A stretch of 64,000 bases of DNA. Origin: JBBPZK01 sp965219175. GTDB taxonomy: Bacteria; Actinomycetota; Rubrobacteria; Rubrobacterales; Rubrobacteraceae. Shown piece by piece: positions 5,943 to 15,077 of this stretch. The stretch is from NCBI GenBank assembly GCA_965219175.1, contig CBDCNI010000001.1:744001-808000 (forward strand), written 5' to 3'. How positions within the stretch are numbered: the stretch's first letter is position 1; each line of letters opens with the position of its first letter. The position numbers were made by a program, and so were the translations under genes. The notes under the pieces are model-generated. The model was not told where the DNA came from and did no database searches. It saw nothing but the letters and a program-made list of their open reading frames with translations.

Positions 5943-6617
5943 ATGCGCGTAAAGAAGCTTATCCTGATACTGGCGGCGCTCGCGATGGTATTCACCATTG
6001 CCGCTTGCAGTTCTTCCGGGAGTTCCTCCAACCAGGGCTCCAAGAAGAAAGACCAAAGCGCCCAGTCCCAGGGCAAAGCGGGTAAGGACTCGAAGACGAT
6101 GTCGAAAAAGGCCAAGTCCGAGCCGGTAGCGCCCAAGAAGGGCGCCGGGAACAAGGGCAAGACGGAGGCGAACATCGCCCCCGCGCCAAAAGACAAGACC
6201 TTCAAGCTGACGGTTCCCGAGATGTCGCGGGTCCAGAATGTCGATATCCCGACCGCCCTGGGTAGCGACTCGGTCCAACTGAAAGCCTACGCCGGCATAC
6301 ACTTGCAGGGGACCGGTTTTCCCTGGGAGAAGGGATCCAACACCTACGTGGCGGGCCATCGCCTCGGATACCCGAACACGGGTAGCTACCTGGCCTTCTA
6401 TGACCTGAACGCCGTGAAGGAAGGCGACAAGCTGTACGTGACCGACGCCAACGGACACAAGTACACCTACAAAGTTTTCAAGGAGTACGTCGTCGCCCCG
6501 ACTGACGTTTACGTGACCGAGCCGGTGAAGGGAAAGACCGTGCTGACGTTGCAGTCCTGCACCCTTCCCGACTACACGAAGCGTTTGATCATCCAGGCTG
6601 AGTTGGTGAAGTCTTAG
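5943..6617 (+). CDS. Sortase-domain lipoprotein (class E-like)
   Basis: Signal peptide with lipobox TIAAC gives a lipid-anchored Cys22, then a low-complexity Ser/Lys/Gly linker (about 23-85) spanning the envelope, then a sortase domain (about 95-224). Sortase active residues are all present: His139 in YVAGHR, Cys206 in TLQSCTLPD and Arg214 in YTKRL. Sortases join proteins to the cell wall or to pilins by transpeptidation. Most are anchored by a membrane helix, so a lipoprotein sortase is unusual. ATG 5943 follows a GAGAGAGGGG ribosome site. It is a single gene with its own terminator; no LPXTG-type substrate gene was noticed nearby. Confidence 0.8.
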   Translation: MRVKKLILILAALAMVFTIAACSSSGSSSNQGSKKKDQSAQSQGKAGKDSKTMSKKAKSEPVAPKKGAGNKGKTEANIAPAPKDKTFKLTVPEMSRVQNVDIPTALGSDSVQLKAYAGIHLQGTGFPWEKGSNTYVAGHRLGYPNTGSYLAFYDLNAVKEGDKLYVTDANGHKYTYKVFKEYVVAPTDVYVTEPVKGKTVLTLQSCTLPDYTKRLIIQAELVKS

Positions 6618-6650
6618 GCTGAACCTCAGCTATATACTGTTCGGCGAGAG

Positions 6651-6680
6651 GCCGGGATCTCATTTGAGGTCCCGGCTTTT
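6651..6680 (+). terminator. Rho-independent terminator after sortase
   Basis: 12-bp stem GCCGGGATCTCA (6651-6662) with a 2-base loop and its complement (one G-T pair), followed by TTTT. Confidence 0.85.
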
Positions 6681-6846
6681 CTTCTTCTGTCGGGGCTAAT
6701 TACTGATCCCGGCGCGCTTTCTCTTGGAAACAGGCGAAGCGGGCAATTGTGAGCGGAAACGCACGGCTTTGCGGCGCGGCTTGATACACTGCTATTGCAA
6801 GACGTAGAAAGGTGAACGACTTGGGATACGAAGGACATATTCAGGT

Positions 6847-8274
6847 TTGACTGTAGAGGCTCGCACAGGTGTCCCGCTCTACTCGCCCGTGATGTCGGAA
6901 GCCTGGTGGGAGTTGGCCGGTAAGGTCAGCCGTGTGCTATCCGGGGCGGCGCAGCCGGTGTCTGAAACGGGGCAGCGGGTTGTGCGGATCGCGGTTTCCG
7001 TAGAAGAAACGGACCCTCTCTCCTGGTTGCGGGACCAGACGCTCTATCCGAGAACTTATTGGCTCGGCCGAGAAGGGGCGGAGATCTCGGCGGTCGGTGT
7101 GGCGGACTCGCTCGCGGGTGAACCGTTGGAAGGTCCGGCTTCACTCCAGAAGCGCCTCGGGCTCCTCGACGGTTCAGAGGACCCAGAGGTCCGTTACTAT
7201 GGCGGCCTCCGTTTCGACCCTTCCGTAGAGCCCGACGAAACTTGGCGGTCGTTCGGAGCTTACCGTTTCGTGCTGCCGCGCTTCGAACTGCACCGAAACG
7301 GCGACGCTTCCGAGCTCGTCTGCAACTTGGTGCTCCCGCGAGACGCCGAGCGCAGCGCGGAGATTCTGGCACGGATCGAAGACCTCTCAACTCCCCGAGA
7401 CACTGGCGAAGGTCGTTACTCGCTGCCGAGCCCGGTCTCCAGAACGGACAGCCCCGGCTGGAGCGGTTGGAAGGCGAACGTCGAGAGGTCTTTGGAAGAC
7501 TTCTCGGAGGGACGGCTGGGCAAGGTGGTCCTCGCGCGCCGGGCCGACTTCGGTTTTGACGGAGATCTCGACGCCACCCGCATCATGGAAGGGTTGAGGG
7601 GCGCGACGCCGGGTTGTTTCCGTTTCTGTGTCGAGCCGGAAGAAGGGATCTCTTTTGTCGGGGCTTCCCCGGAGCGTCTGTTCCGACGCGAGGGGCGTAC
7701 CATCGTGAGCGAAGCCGTCGCCGGCACCCGACCGCGCGGAGCATCGGAAGCCGATGACGAGGCTTTGCGCGAGGAGCTTCTAGGCAGTGAGAAGGACCGC
7801 GCGGAGCACTCCTACGTGCTTCGGAGCATCCGCCAGACGCTCGGGCCGCTCTGCGAGGAGCTCGCGTTTGATGAGGGCCTCTCGGAGATGAAGCTGACGC
7901 GAGGACGGCATCTGGTCTCGAAAATTCGCGGGACGCTCCGCGAGGGCGTGACCGACGCGGAGATACTGGAGGCTCTGCATCCCACTCCGGCCGTCGGCGG
8001 CCAGCCAAAGGACGCGGCGCTGGGCCGGATCCGGGAAATGGAGCCGTTCGACCGCGGCTGGTACGCCGGTCCTGTCGGTTGGATCGGGGCCAAAGGAGCC
8101 GAGTTCGCCGTCGGCATCCGCTCCGGGCTCGTGCGGGGGAGCACTCTCCAACTGTTCTCCGGGGCCGGCATAGTCGCCGGTTCCGTACCAGAGCGTGAGT
8201 GGGCGGAGATCGAACAAAAAATCGGCGACTTCACCAGGATGTTCGGGTTTGCCTCCGGAAACCGCCCGCGCTAA
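6847..8274 (+). CDS. menF: Isochorismate synthase MenF
   Basis: Converts chorismate to isochorismate, the first committed step of classical menaquinone synthesis. The C-terminal chorismate-binding domain (about residues 200-465) has FVGASPERLFRREG, SEAVAGTRPRG, HLVSKIRGTL, LHPTPAVGGQP and the GWYAGPVGWIG / SGAGIVAGS / EWAEIEQKIG blocks typical of MenF/EntC. Mg2+-binding glutamates are present in SEKDRAEH and near the end. TTG 6847 is the best available start (AAGGA 11 bases upstream), but GTG 6889 or ATG 6892 are possible. First gene of the men cluster; overlaps menD. Confidence 0.92.
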   Translation: MTVEARTGVPLYSPVMSEAWWELAGKVSRVLSGAAQPVSETGQRVVRIAVSVEETDPLSWLRDQTLYPRTYWLGREGAEISAVGVADSLAGEPLEGPASLQKRLGLLDGSEDPEVRYYGGLRFDPSVEPDETWRSFGAYRFVLPRFELHRNGDASELVCNLVLPRDAERSAEILARIEDLSTPRDTGEGRYSLPSPVSRTDSPGWSGWKANVERSLEDFSEGRLGKVVLARRADFGFDGDLDATRIMEGLRGATPGCFRFCVEPEEGISFVGASPERLFRREGRTIVSEAVAGTRPRGASEADDEALREELLGSEKDRAEHSYVLRSIRQTLGPLCEELAFDEGLSEMKLTRGRHLVSKIRGTLREGVTDAEILEALHPTPAVGGQPKDAALGRIREMEPFDRGWYAGPVGWIGAKGAEFAVGIRSGLVRGSTLQLFSGAGIVAGSVPEREWAEIEQKIGDFTRMFGFASGNRPR

Positions 8275-10000
8275 CCGCCTCTGGGCCAACCTTCTCGTCG
8301 AGGAACTGGTCCGAAGCGGTGTAGACTTCTTCTGCGTCGCCCCCGGCTCCCGCTCGACCCCGCTGGTCGCCGCCCTCGCATCCAACCGGAAAGCCCATTC
8401 TCTCGTCCACTTCGATGAACGCGGAACCGCCTTCGCAGCCCTGGGTTACGCGCGGGCAACCGGACGCCCGGCCGCCTGGATCACCACTTCCGGAACCGCT
8501 GTAGCGAACGGTCTACCCGCCGTCGTGGAAGCCGCCACCGACGGTGTCCCGATGCTTCTCCTCACCGCCGACCGCCCCCCGGAACTCCGCCAGACCGGCG
8601 CGAACCAGACTATCGACCAACCAGACATCTTCGGCGGCTACGCCCGCTGGCGCTTCGACCTGCCCGCCCCGGACCTCGAAATAGACCCGGCGGTGGTCCT
8701 GACCACCGTGGATCAAGCCGTATACCGCGCCCAACGCTCCCCAAAAGGCCCGGTCCACCTCAACCTGATGTTCCGCGAACCTTTCCTACCTAACCCTGAG
8801 AACGAGGGTGAGCCTGATTCAGGTCCCGTTTCCTGGCTTGGGAGCGGCGAGCCTTACACTCGCTACGCGCCTACGAAGCCAACCGTGAACGAAGGGGAGA
8901 TCGAACACCTGTGGGAAGCGCTCCGCCCGGTCAAGCGCGGGTTGGTCGTAGCGGGGCGACTCGAATCTCGGGCTCAGGGAGAGGCCGTGGCACGATTTGC
9001 CGAAACTCTAGGGTGGCCGCTCCTGCCGGATATAAGCTCCCAAATGCGGCTCGGTGGCGACTCCGAAATCGCGGCGCCTTACTACGACGCGCTCCTGGCG
9101 GATGAAGGTTTTAAGGAGAGGTACGAGCCGGAGGCGGTCGTTCACTTCGGCGGTCGGGCGCTCTCTAAGAGGCTGGAGCAGTACCTTGCAAGTGCTCGGC
9201 CTTCTCCCTACGTCGTGGTGCGCGAGAACCCGTTTCGACTGGACCCCGGCCACCAGGTAACCCGAAGCGTAGAGACGGATATCGTAGGTTTCTGCGACAC
9301 GTTCGCGGGAGTCGCCGCCGAGCATACCGCCGACGAAGCCGGACCCTGGCTCGCGACCTGGCGCGAAGCTTCCAGGAAAGTAGGCGAATATCTGGATGAC
9401 GTCTCCGGGGAGGCGGAGGAATTGCGAGAGCCGTTGGTGGCACGCTTGATCTCTCGCCACATCCCCGCCGGAAATGGGCTCGTCCTGGCGAGCAGCATGC
9501 CGATCCGTGATGCTGACACCTTCGCCGCGCATGATGGTCCGGCCGTCTCCGTCATCGCCAACCGGGGCGCCAGCGGCATAGACGGCACCGTCGCGACCGC
9601 TGCCGGGGTTGCGCGAGGACTCGGGGTGTCCGTTACGCTCCTGATCGGGGACCTGGCGCTCCTGCACGACCTCAACTCCCTCGCCATGCTCCGTGACCTG
9701 AAGGTGGTCGTAGTGGTCATAAACAACGACGGCGGCGGCATCTTCTCCTTCCTGCCCATCGCCGGCCAAAGTAAGTTCTTCGAGCCGTACTTCGGCACGC
9801 CGCAGGGAGTTTCCTTCGAGCCCGCCGCCTCTATGTTTGGCCTCGACTACGAGCTTCCGGAAACACTCCCGGATTTCGTGGACGCTTACCGGGCTGCCTG
9901 CTCCCGTGACACGTCCACCGTTATAGAAATCAGGACCGACCGGAGAGAGAACGTCTCGCTGCACCAGGAATTGCTGGAAGGAATGCCGGACCCAAGTTAG
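8249..10000 (+). CDS. menD: SEPHCHC synthase MenD
   Basis: Thiamine-diphosphate enzyme joining isochorismate and 2-oxoglutarate to SEPHCHC. Signature segments: VAPGSRSTPL near the N-terminus, HFDERGTAFAALGYARATGR, TTSGTAVANGLPAVVEA, ANRGASGIDGTVATAAG, and the ThDP/Mg site GDLALLHDLN...NNDGGGIFSFLP. Length (about 583) is normal. TTG 8249 fits the family N-terminus and has AGGA 9 bases upstream, overlapping the menF end by 26 bases; a GTG at 8195 would give an 18-residue extension with no family support. Translationally coupled to menF. Confidence 0.95.
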   Translation: MPPETARANRLWANLLVEELVRSGVDFFCVAPGSRSTPLVAALASNRKAHSLVHFDERGTAFAALGYARATGRPAAWITTSGTAVANGLPAVVEAATDGVPMLLLTADRPPELRQTGANQTIDQPDIFGGYARWRFDLPAPDLEIDPAVVLTTVDQAVYRAQRSPKGPVHLNLMFREPFLPNPENEGEPDSGPVSWLGSGEPYTRYAPTKPTVNEGEIEHLWEALRPVKRGLVVAGRLESRAQGEAVARFAETLGWPLLPDISSQMRLGGDSEIAAPYYDALLADEGFKERYEPEAVVHFGGRALSKRLEQYLASARPSPYVVVRENPFRLDPGHQVTRSVETDIVGFCDTFAGVAAEHTADEAGPWLATWREASRKVGEYLDDVSGEAEELREPLVARLISRHIPAGNGLVLASSMPIRDADTFAAHDGPAVSVIANRGASGIDGTVATAAGVARGLGVSVTLLIGDLALLHDLNSLAMLRDLKVVVVVINNDGGGIFSFLPIAGQSKFFEPYFGTPQGVSFEPAASMFGLDYELPETLPDFVDAYRAACSRDTSTVIEIRTDRRENVSLHQELLEGMPDPS

Positions 10001-10066
10001 CTGAAACTCGAACGCATGCCCGTGTTATCGTTGCTTATGTCGGACTTTCTAGTAGAGGAGAACACT

Positions 10067-10768
10067 ATGGACGTAAAGAGGCTGGATCACATAGCCCTAT
10101 ACGTGAATGATAGGGATAAGGTTGCCGAATTCTTGACTTCCCACCTGGGATTTCACGTAGTGGACCATACCGAGCGTTACACGTTGGTCGGGGCCGGGGG
10201 CAGGCTCGGGAAGCTCACCCTTTTCGACGCGCCGGAAGGCACGGAGCCTCGTCCTGGGGAGATCGAACGAATAAACATCCGCGTCGCAGACCCCGAGGCA
10301 GCCGCCTCCAACTTACCGGAGGATGCCGGTGTCGAGGAAGAGAGCGGAGCGTACGTCTTTGCGGGGCCGGAAAGACTACCGTTCGCGCTGGTTCCGGGAG
10401 AGGGAGATTTTACCGACTACGACCTGGAGGGATTTTCCTTACGCTCCAGCGACCCGGAGTCCTCGGCGCGCAACTTCGTAGAGATGGGTTTCGCGACGGG
10501 AGACGACGACACGACCGTCAGGGCGGGAGAGTACCGGGTGCGTCTCGTCGCATCGTCGTCGGACACGGACACGAATGGGCAGAGCATGCTCTTCCACGTC
10601 GGATGCCTGGTAGATTCCGCCCAGGAGCACCGAGAGGAGGCGGAGGAGAAGGGGTTCGAGGTTCAGAACTTCGTCGAGGGACCGAATACCCTGGCGGTCT
10701 TCGTCCGCGGCCCGGAGGGCGTGAGCGTGGAGTATGTCGAGCACAAACCCGGCTTCTCCCTGACCTAG
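10067..10768 (+). CDS. Two-domain VOC (glyoxalase-fold) protein
   Basis: A 233-residue protein with two vicinal-oxygen-chelate domains: one beginning RLDHIALYVNDRDKVAEFLTSHLGF (residues 4-105) and one ending LFHVGCLVDS...GVSVEYVEH (about 125-228). Candidate metal ligands His8, His186 and Glu in VEYVEH are visible. VOC enzymes include dioxygenases, isomerases and glyoxalases; the substrate here is unknown. It lies between menD and a flavoprotein in the same direction, so a role linked to quinone chemistry is tempting but unproven. ATG 10067 has AGAGGAG 6 bases upstream. Confidence 0.8.
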   Translation: MDVKRLDHIALYVNDRDKVAEFLTSHLGFHVVDHTERYTLVGAGGRLGKLTLFDAPEGTEPRPGEIERINIRVADPEAAASNLPEDAGVEEESGAYVFAGPERLPFALVPGEGDFTDYDLEGFSLRSSDPESSARNFVEMGFATGDDDTTVRAGEYRVRLVASSSDTDTNGQSMLFHVGCLVDSAQEHREEAEEKGFEVQNFVEGPNTLAVFVRGPEGVSVEYVEHKPGFSLT

Positions 10769-10782
10769 AGGGGGAGAAGGCC

Positions 10783-12162
10783 TTGCGCATCCTCGTAGCT
10801 GGTGGCGGGCTCGCAGGCCTGACCGTCGCCCGGAAAGCCGTCGAGCTCGGGGCGCGGGTTACGCTCCTCGAAAAAGGCGACCGACCTGGTGGCTCCTTCC
10901 TCTACTCCAGTGGATACATCTGGTCCTATAACGATCTTCAGACCTACCGGCGGGAGGCTCCAGACGGCGACCCTGTGTTACAAGGGCTCGTCCTGGAACG
11001 GCTCGCGGGGAGCCTCGACCAGCTGGAGGAGATAGGGGGCGTCATCCTCACGCGAGAGACTGGGAACCCGCTCACCTTCGGCGCCCGCTTCGAGCCGGGA
11101 CGGACGGTGGCCGCTCTCGTCGAGAGCATCGTCGCTTCTGAGGGTAAGGTTTTACCGCGCACGGCCCTGGGCGGTCTGGTTAGAGACTCCGAAGGGCGTG
11201 TGATCGGGGCCAGAGTCTCGTCGGGCGAGGGAGAACGAACAGAGGCGGCGGACGCCGTGGTGCTCGCCTCCGGTGGTTTTGCAGCCAACCCGGAACTTGT
11301 CGGGCGTTACATAGTCCAGGGACCTGGAGAGATGCGGATCCGGGCTCATCCGCAGAGTACCGGGGACGGTTTCCTGGCGGCGCGAGAAGCGGGAGCGCGG
11401 GCGAGCGCCGGCCTGGATGAGTTCTACGGCCGTAACCTGCCCGCCACCCCAGCGAAGTTCTCTCCAGATGAGTTCGTCGAGGTCTCCCAACTCTACGGTC
11501 GGTACGCCGTGGCGATCAACGAAAACGGAGAGCGTTACACCGACGAAGCGGCCGACTGGTCCGAGACGGCGCTCACCCGCTCCACCGCCCGCCAACCAAG
11601 CCTCCACGCCTGGTACATCCTGGACTCGAACGCCCTCCAGAGGAAAGTCCGGGAACGCACCGTGGAGGAGATGGTCGAAACGGCCCGCCGCGCCGGAGGT
11701 ACCGTCCTAGAAGCCGGGAGCCTCGAAGTGTTGGCGAACCGACTCGCGGAGCGGGGCGTACCGCACAAAAACGTCCTCCACACCCTGGATGCTTATAATG
11801 CCGCCGTCTCTAAAAGAGAAGCCGGAGAGCCTTCACCTCCTAGAAGCGACCCCGCCATTTCAGTAGAGGTCCCGCCTTTCGTGGCGGTCGAGGTCGCGCC
11901 GACCATAACCCACACCGTAGGCGGCCTCGCGGTCGACGGCGGTTGCCGGGTGCTGCGCGAGACGGATGGGCTGCCTCTCCCCGGACTGTACGCCGCCGGT
12001 GTCGAGGTCGGCGGGCTTTCGACGGGTGGTTACACGAGCGGCCTCGCCTCTGCCCTCGTCTTCGGTGAGGTGGCGGCGGAGTCGGCGGTAGAAGATGTTT
12101 CAGGCGGTCGGGGCGGTAGCCGGGGCGGTCGTGGCGACGAGGTACCGGGCGACGTCTTCTAA
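10783..12162 (+). CDS. FAD-dependent oxidoreductase (fumarate reductase/flavocytochrome-c flavoprotein type)
   Basis: About 459 residues. N-terminal dinucleotide-binding motif ILVAGGGLAGLTVA followed by ELGARVTLLEK; FAD contacts ADAVVLASGGFAANPEL mid-protein; C-terminal PTITHTVGGLAV...GLYAAGVEVGGLSTGGYTSGLASALVFG, the succinate/fumarate/ketosteroid-dehydrogenase pattern. Substrate cannot be read off. TTG 10783 begins right at the FAD motif and has GGGGGAG 6 bases upstream. It starts 14 bases after the VOC gene, so the two are likely one operon with menFD. The last 63 bases overlap, tail to tail, the opposite-strand YbdK gene; the extreme C-terminus is Gly/Arg-rich, not family-like. Confidence 0.85.
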   Translation: MRILVAGGGLAGLTVARKAVELGARVTLLEKGDRPGGSFLYSSGYIWSYNDLQTYRREAPDGDPVLQGLVLERLAGSLDQLEEIGGVILTRETGNPLTFGARFEPGRTVAALVESIVASEGKVLPRTALGGLVRDSEGRVIGARVSSGEGERTEAADAVVLASGGFAANPELVGRYIVQGPGEMRIRAHPQSTGDGFLAAREAGARASAGLDEFYGRNLPATPAKFSPDEFVEVSQLYGRYAVAINENGERYTDEAADWSETALTRSTARQPSLHAWYILDSNALQRKVRERTVEEMVETARRAGGTVLEAGSLEVLANRLAERGVPHKNVLHTLDAYNAAVSKREAGEPSPPRSDPAISVEVPPFVAVEVAPTITHTVGGLAVDGGCRVLRETDGLPLPGLYAAGVEVGGLSTGGYTSGLASALVFGEVAAESAVEDVSGGRGGSRGGRGDEVPGDVF

Positions 12163-13215
12163 CGAGCCACTCTTCTCGAAGACCGAGCGTTGTCTCTCGG
12201 CGCCGGTCCCTCCTTCCAGGACCTCCAACACCCCTTCTAGTTCCGCTTCGCAGCCGAGGTCCTGAGAGATCGGTCTTAGCCTCTCGACCGATTCGCGGGC
12301 CAGTTCACGGGCCGCTACGCTCCGGCCGGTCGCGAAGTCGTAGAAGGTGGCGTCTAGGCCGTGGCGGGTGGCGCGCCACTTGTTCTCAACCGTGAATAGC
12401 GGGTTTCCCGGAGGGTGCTCCTCATCGGCCGCTACCAGGCACTGAGCGAGGGCGGCCAGGGAGACGGTGCGGGACGCTTCGGTCTGGACGTCCGGGGAAC
12501 GGAGCTCCACGGTCCCGAGCTTCGGGTGCGGGCGGGCGTCCCACCAGCACAGGGAGTAGTCCGGGATGCTGCCGGATTTGATGAGGGTGTTCACGTGACG
12601 CTCGAAGTCTTCCCAGCCGTGAAAGACGGGCGGCAGGCCCGAACGCGGGACGAGTTCGAAGACCTTGATGCGCGTCGAGGAGAGGCGAGTGTCGGAGCCG
12701 TTCCAGAACGGAGAGTTGGCCGAGAGCGCGATAAAGAGCGGCACGTGCCGTGCGAGCGTCGAGACCGCCCGGATAGCGTACTCCTCGTCCGGGACGGCGA
12801 CGTGGACGTGGAGCCCGTAGATAGCTTGCATCCGGGCCGTCCAACCCATCTCTTCCTCCACTTTGCGGTAGCGTTCTTCGGCTGTGATCTCCTGAGCCGT
12901 GGAATCGCTAAAAGGGTGCGTTCCGGCCGCCGCGAGCCGCACCCTGGAGGTCTCGGCGAGGTTCCGGGCCTTTCGCCGCAGGACCGGAAGGTCTTCGGCC
13001 AACTCCGCCACCGTTTCGTAGACCGGAGAGCGTATCTCCAGGCACGAGGCGGAAAGTTCGGAAGCGACGGTTTCGGTAGAGAGCCCTGCGGCTTCGCGGG
13101 CTGCTAGAACGGCGTCGATGGCCGGTGTGAGGGCGAGAGAGGCGGGGTCGAGGAGCTGAAACTCCTCCTCCACCCCAACGGTGTACGGCGCCGAAGCCCC
13201 AAAGTTGGTCTCCAT
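12100..13215 (-). CDS. Carboxylate-amine ligase, YbdK/GCS2 family
   Basis: 371 residues of the glutamate-cysteine ligase 2 family: YTVGVEEEFQLLDP at the N-terminus, ELSASCLEIRSP, GLHVHVAVPDEE (ATP/metal site), SANSPFWNGSDT, LCWWDARPHPKLGTVELRSPDVQ. YbdK proteins have weak gamma-glutamyl-cysteine ligase activity in vitro; the physiological product is often unknown. ATG 13215. It runs against the men genes and overlaps the flavoprotein gene's 3' end by 63 bases, and its upstream region is shared with the methyltransferase gene on the other strand. Confidence 0.9.
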   Translation of the reverse strand: METNFGASAPYTVGVEEEFQLLDPASLALTPAIDAVLAAREAAGLSTETVASELSASCLEIRSPVYETVAELAEDLPVLRRKARNLAETSRVRLAAAGTHPFSDSTAQEITAEERYRKVEEEMGWTARMQAIYGLHVHVAVPDEEYAIRAVSTLARHVPLFIALSANSPFWNGSDTRLSSTRIKVFELVPRSGLPPVFHGWEDFERHVNTLIKSGSIPDYSLCWWDARPHPKLGTVELRSPDVQTEASRTVSLAALAQCLVAADEEHPPGNPLFTVENKWRATRHGLDATFYDFATGRSVAARELARESVERLRPISQDLGCEAELEGVLEVLEGGTGAERQRSVFEKSGSLEDVARYLVATTAPATAPTA

Positions 13216-13308
13216 GCGCCTACCTTAGCAGCTTGACGGCTGGTTTTCGGGCCGCGGGACGGGCTGGAGCCGGGCTATACTGGCCGCGTCTGACACTTAC
13301 CAAATCAC

Positions 13309-14277
13309 TTGCCAAAGAAGAGGAGCCGCGTGCCGGAGCTTTATTGGATCGGGAAACAGTCCATCGTGGATTACGCCCACAAAGTTCCTGCTGGATCCCT
13401 GCGGCGCGTTCCGGAGGTTTCCGTGGGCGAAGGCTCTAGCAATAAAATCATCCACGGTGACAACCTCCGGGCGCTGAAAACCTTATTGTCCGACTACAGC
13501 GGGCGCGTGAAGCTGGTCTTCATAGACCCACCGTACAACGCCGACGGCGAAGTCTGGACCTACGGGGATCACATCGAAGCGCCTGACGTCGAACATTGGC
13601 CCGGCAAAGTCGAGGTGGACGATCCGCTCCGCCGGGACAAGTGGCTCTCCATGATGTACCCGCGCCTCATGCTCCTGCGAGAGTTGCTGAGGCCGGACGG
13701 AACCATCTTCATCACCATCGGCGACAACGAAGTCCATCATCTGCGGCCGCTTTTGGACGAAATCTTCGGCGCCCGGAACTTTCTGGGCTGCGCAGTCTGG
13801 CGGAAAGGGCCGTCAGATGGTGGTGAGAAACCTATCCCCAGCGTCCACAACTACGTCGTGATCTACGCCCGTGACAAGAACCTATCAGCCCTCGAAGGCT
13901 CCGGCGTCACGACGTGGTGGACGGCGGAGGTGTTCGGCGATAGCCTGGAAGCGAGACACGAGCTAGAAGCAATATTCCCGGAGGCGGAAGACCTCTTCGC
14001 CATCCCCAAACCGACGCGTCTGATCCGGCGCATCCTGGAGATCGCGACGGTTCCACCAAACGGTGACATCGTGCTGGACTGCTTCGCCGGTTCGGGAACC
14101 ACGGCCCAAGCAGTCCTGGATCAGAACGCCTCGGATAGCGGAGACCGACGCTTCATCCTGATCGAAGCAGAAAACTTCGCCGAAACCCTGACCGCCGAAC
14201 GGGTGCGGCGTGTGATCCCGAAAAAAGACGGTCCGCATCCCACATCTGGCTTCGACTACTACGAACTGGACGGATAG
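13309..14277 (+). CDS. Short type III-like (beta-class) adenine DNA methyltransferase
   Basis: 322 residues. Motif IV FIDPPYNADGEVW (about 67-80), DGTIFITIGDNEVHHL, then motif I LDCFAGSGTTAQAVLDQN near 265-282, with motif IV before motif I as in beta-class Mod proteins. Methylates adenine N6 in DNA if active. Type III Mod subunits are normally 500-700 residues, with a long target-recognition region between these motifs; here only about 60 residues separate YARDKN from FAIPKPTRLIRRILEIA, so that region is nearly absent. TTG 13309 start. It sits 5 bases before menH, probably co-transcribed, with no restriction gene next to it. Confidence 0.85.
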   Translation: MPKKRSRVPELYWIGKQSIVDYAHKVPAGSLRRVPEVSVGEGSSNKIIHGDNLRALKTLLSDYSGRVKLVFIDPPYNADGEVWTYGDHIEAPDVEHWPGKVEVDDPLRRDKWLSMMYPRLMLLRELLRPDGTIFITIGDNEVHHLRPLLDEIFGARNFLGCAVWRKGPSDGGEKPIPSVHNYVVIYARDKNLSALEGSGVTTWWTAEVFGDSLEARHELEAIFPEAEDLFAIPKPTRLIRRILEIATVPPNGDIVLDCFAGSGTTAQAVLDQNASDSGDRRFILIEAENFAETLTAERVRRVIPKKDGPHPTSGFDYYELDG

Positions 14278-14282
14278 CAAAA

Positions 14283-15077
14283 ATGCTGACCTACGCGACC
14301 TCCGGCGACGCCCGACGCCCGACAATCCTCTTCCTGCACGGCTTCATGGGATCATCGACGGACTGGACCGAGACGATGTCGGCGCTAGAGAGTCGCTTCC
14401 ACTGCATAGCCCCCGACCTGCCGGGACACGGCGGCTCACTCAGGTTGCCGTACCCCGATTCATACACCATCGAAGGCACTTCAAAAGAGTTGATAGATCT
14501 CCTCGACGAGCTGAACATCTCGAAAGCCGTAGTTGTCGGCTACTCGATGGGCGGGCGGCTCGCGCTCTACCTAGCACTGCGCCATCCGGAACGCTGCGCG
14601 GCGTTATTCCTCGAATCCACCTCGCCGGGCCTGGAGACAGAGCCTGAACGAGAAGCGCGGCGCGAGACGGACGAGAAGCGGGCGTTGCGTCTCGAAACAA
14701 AGAGTTTTGAGCAGTTCCTGGAGGACTGGTACCGTCAACCGCTCTTCGCGTCGCTGGCACGGGACGAGGCGTTGTTGCGTCGGACCATCGAGGCGCGTCG
14801 CCGGAACGATCCGGCAGAGCTCGCGAAATCACTGCGCGGCCTTGGAACGGGCAGCCAGCCTTCATTGTGGGGGGAGCTTGTCGGACTCGAGGTCCCGGTG
14901 CTCGCTATGGCCGGAGAGCTGGACGAGAAGTACGCTGAGATAGCTCGCTTGATGGAGTCTCTGGCTCCCCGGATACGCATCGCCACGATCCCGGACGCGG
15001 GCCACAACCCACACGCCGAGAATCCGAAGGCTTATACTAGATCCCTGAAAGATTTTCTGGATGGGAGCGTTGCATGA
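14283..15077 (+). CDS. menH: SHCHC synthase MenH (alpha/beta hydrolase)
   Basis: 264 residues. Alpha/beta hydrolase with FLHGFMGSSTDW (oxyanion hole), nucleophile Ser in VVGYSMGGRLAL (about residue 86), Asp in AGELDEKY, His in PDAGHNPHAENP. The G-F-M-G-S and GYSMGGR motifs and the men context support MenH, which removes pyruvate from SEPHCHC. ATG 14283 starts 5 bases after the methyltransferase gene and the stop overlaps the next ATG (ATGA). Confidence 0.9.
   Translation: MLTYATSGDARRPTILFLHGFMGSSTDWTETMSALESRFHCIAPDLPGHGGSLRLPYPDSYTIEGTSKELIDLLDELNISKAVVVGYSMGGRLALYLALRHPERCAALFLESTSPGLETEPEREARRETDEKRALRLETKSFEQFLEDWYRQPLFASLARDEALLRRTIEARRRNDPAELAKSLRGLGTGSQPSLWGELVGLEVPVLAMAGELDEKYAEIARLMESLAPRIRIATIPDAGHNPHAENPKAYTRSLKDFLDGSVA

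Noticed and set aside
6744..6757. CAATTGTGAGCGGA upstream of menF, identical to part of the E. coli lac operator
   Set aside because: Only one half site; no mirrored half follows, and no LacI-family gene is nearby. Probably chance.
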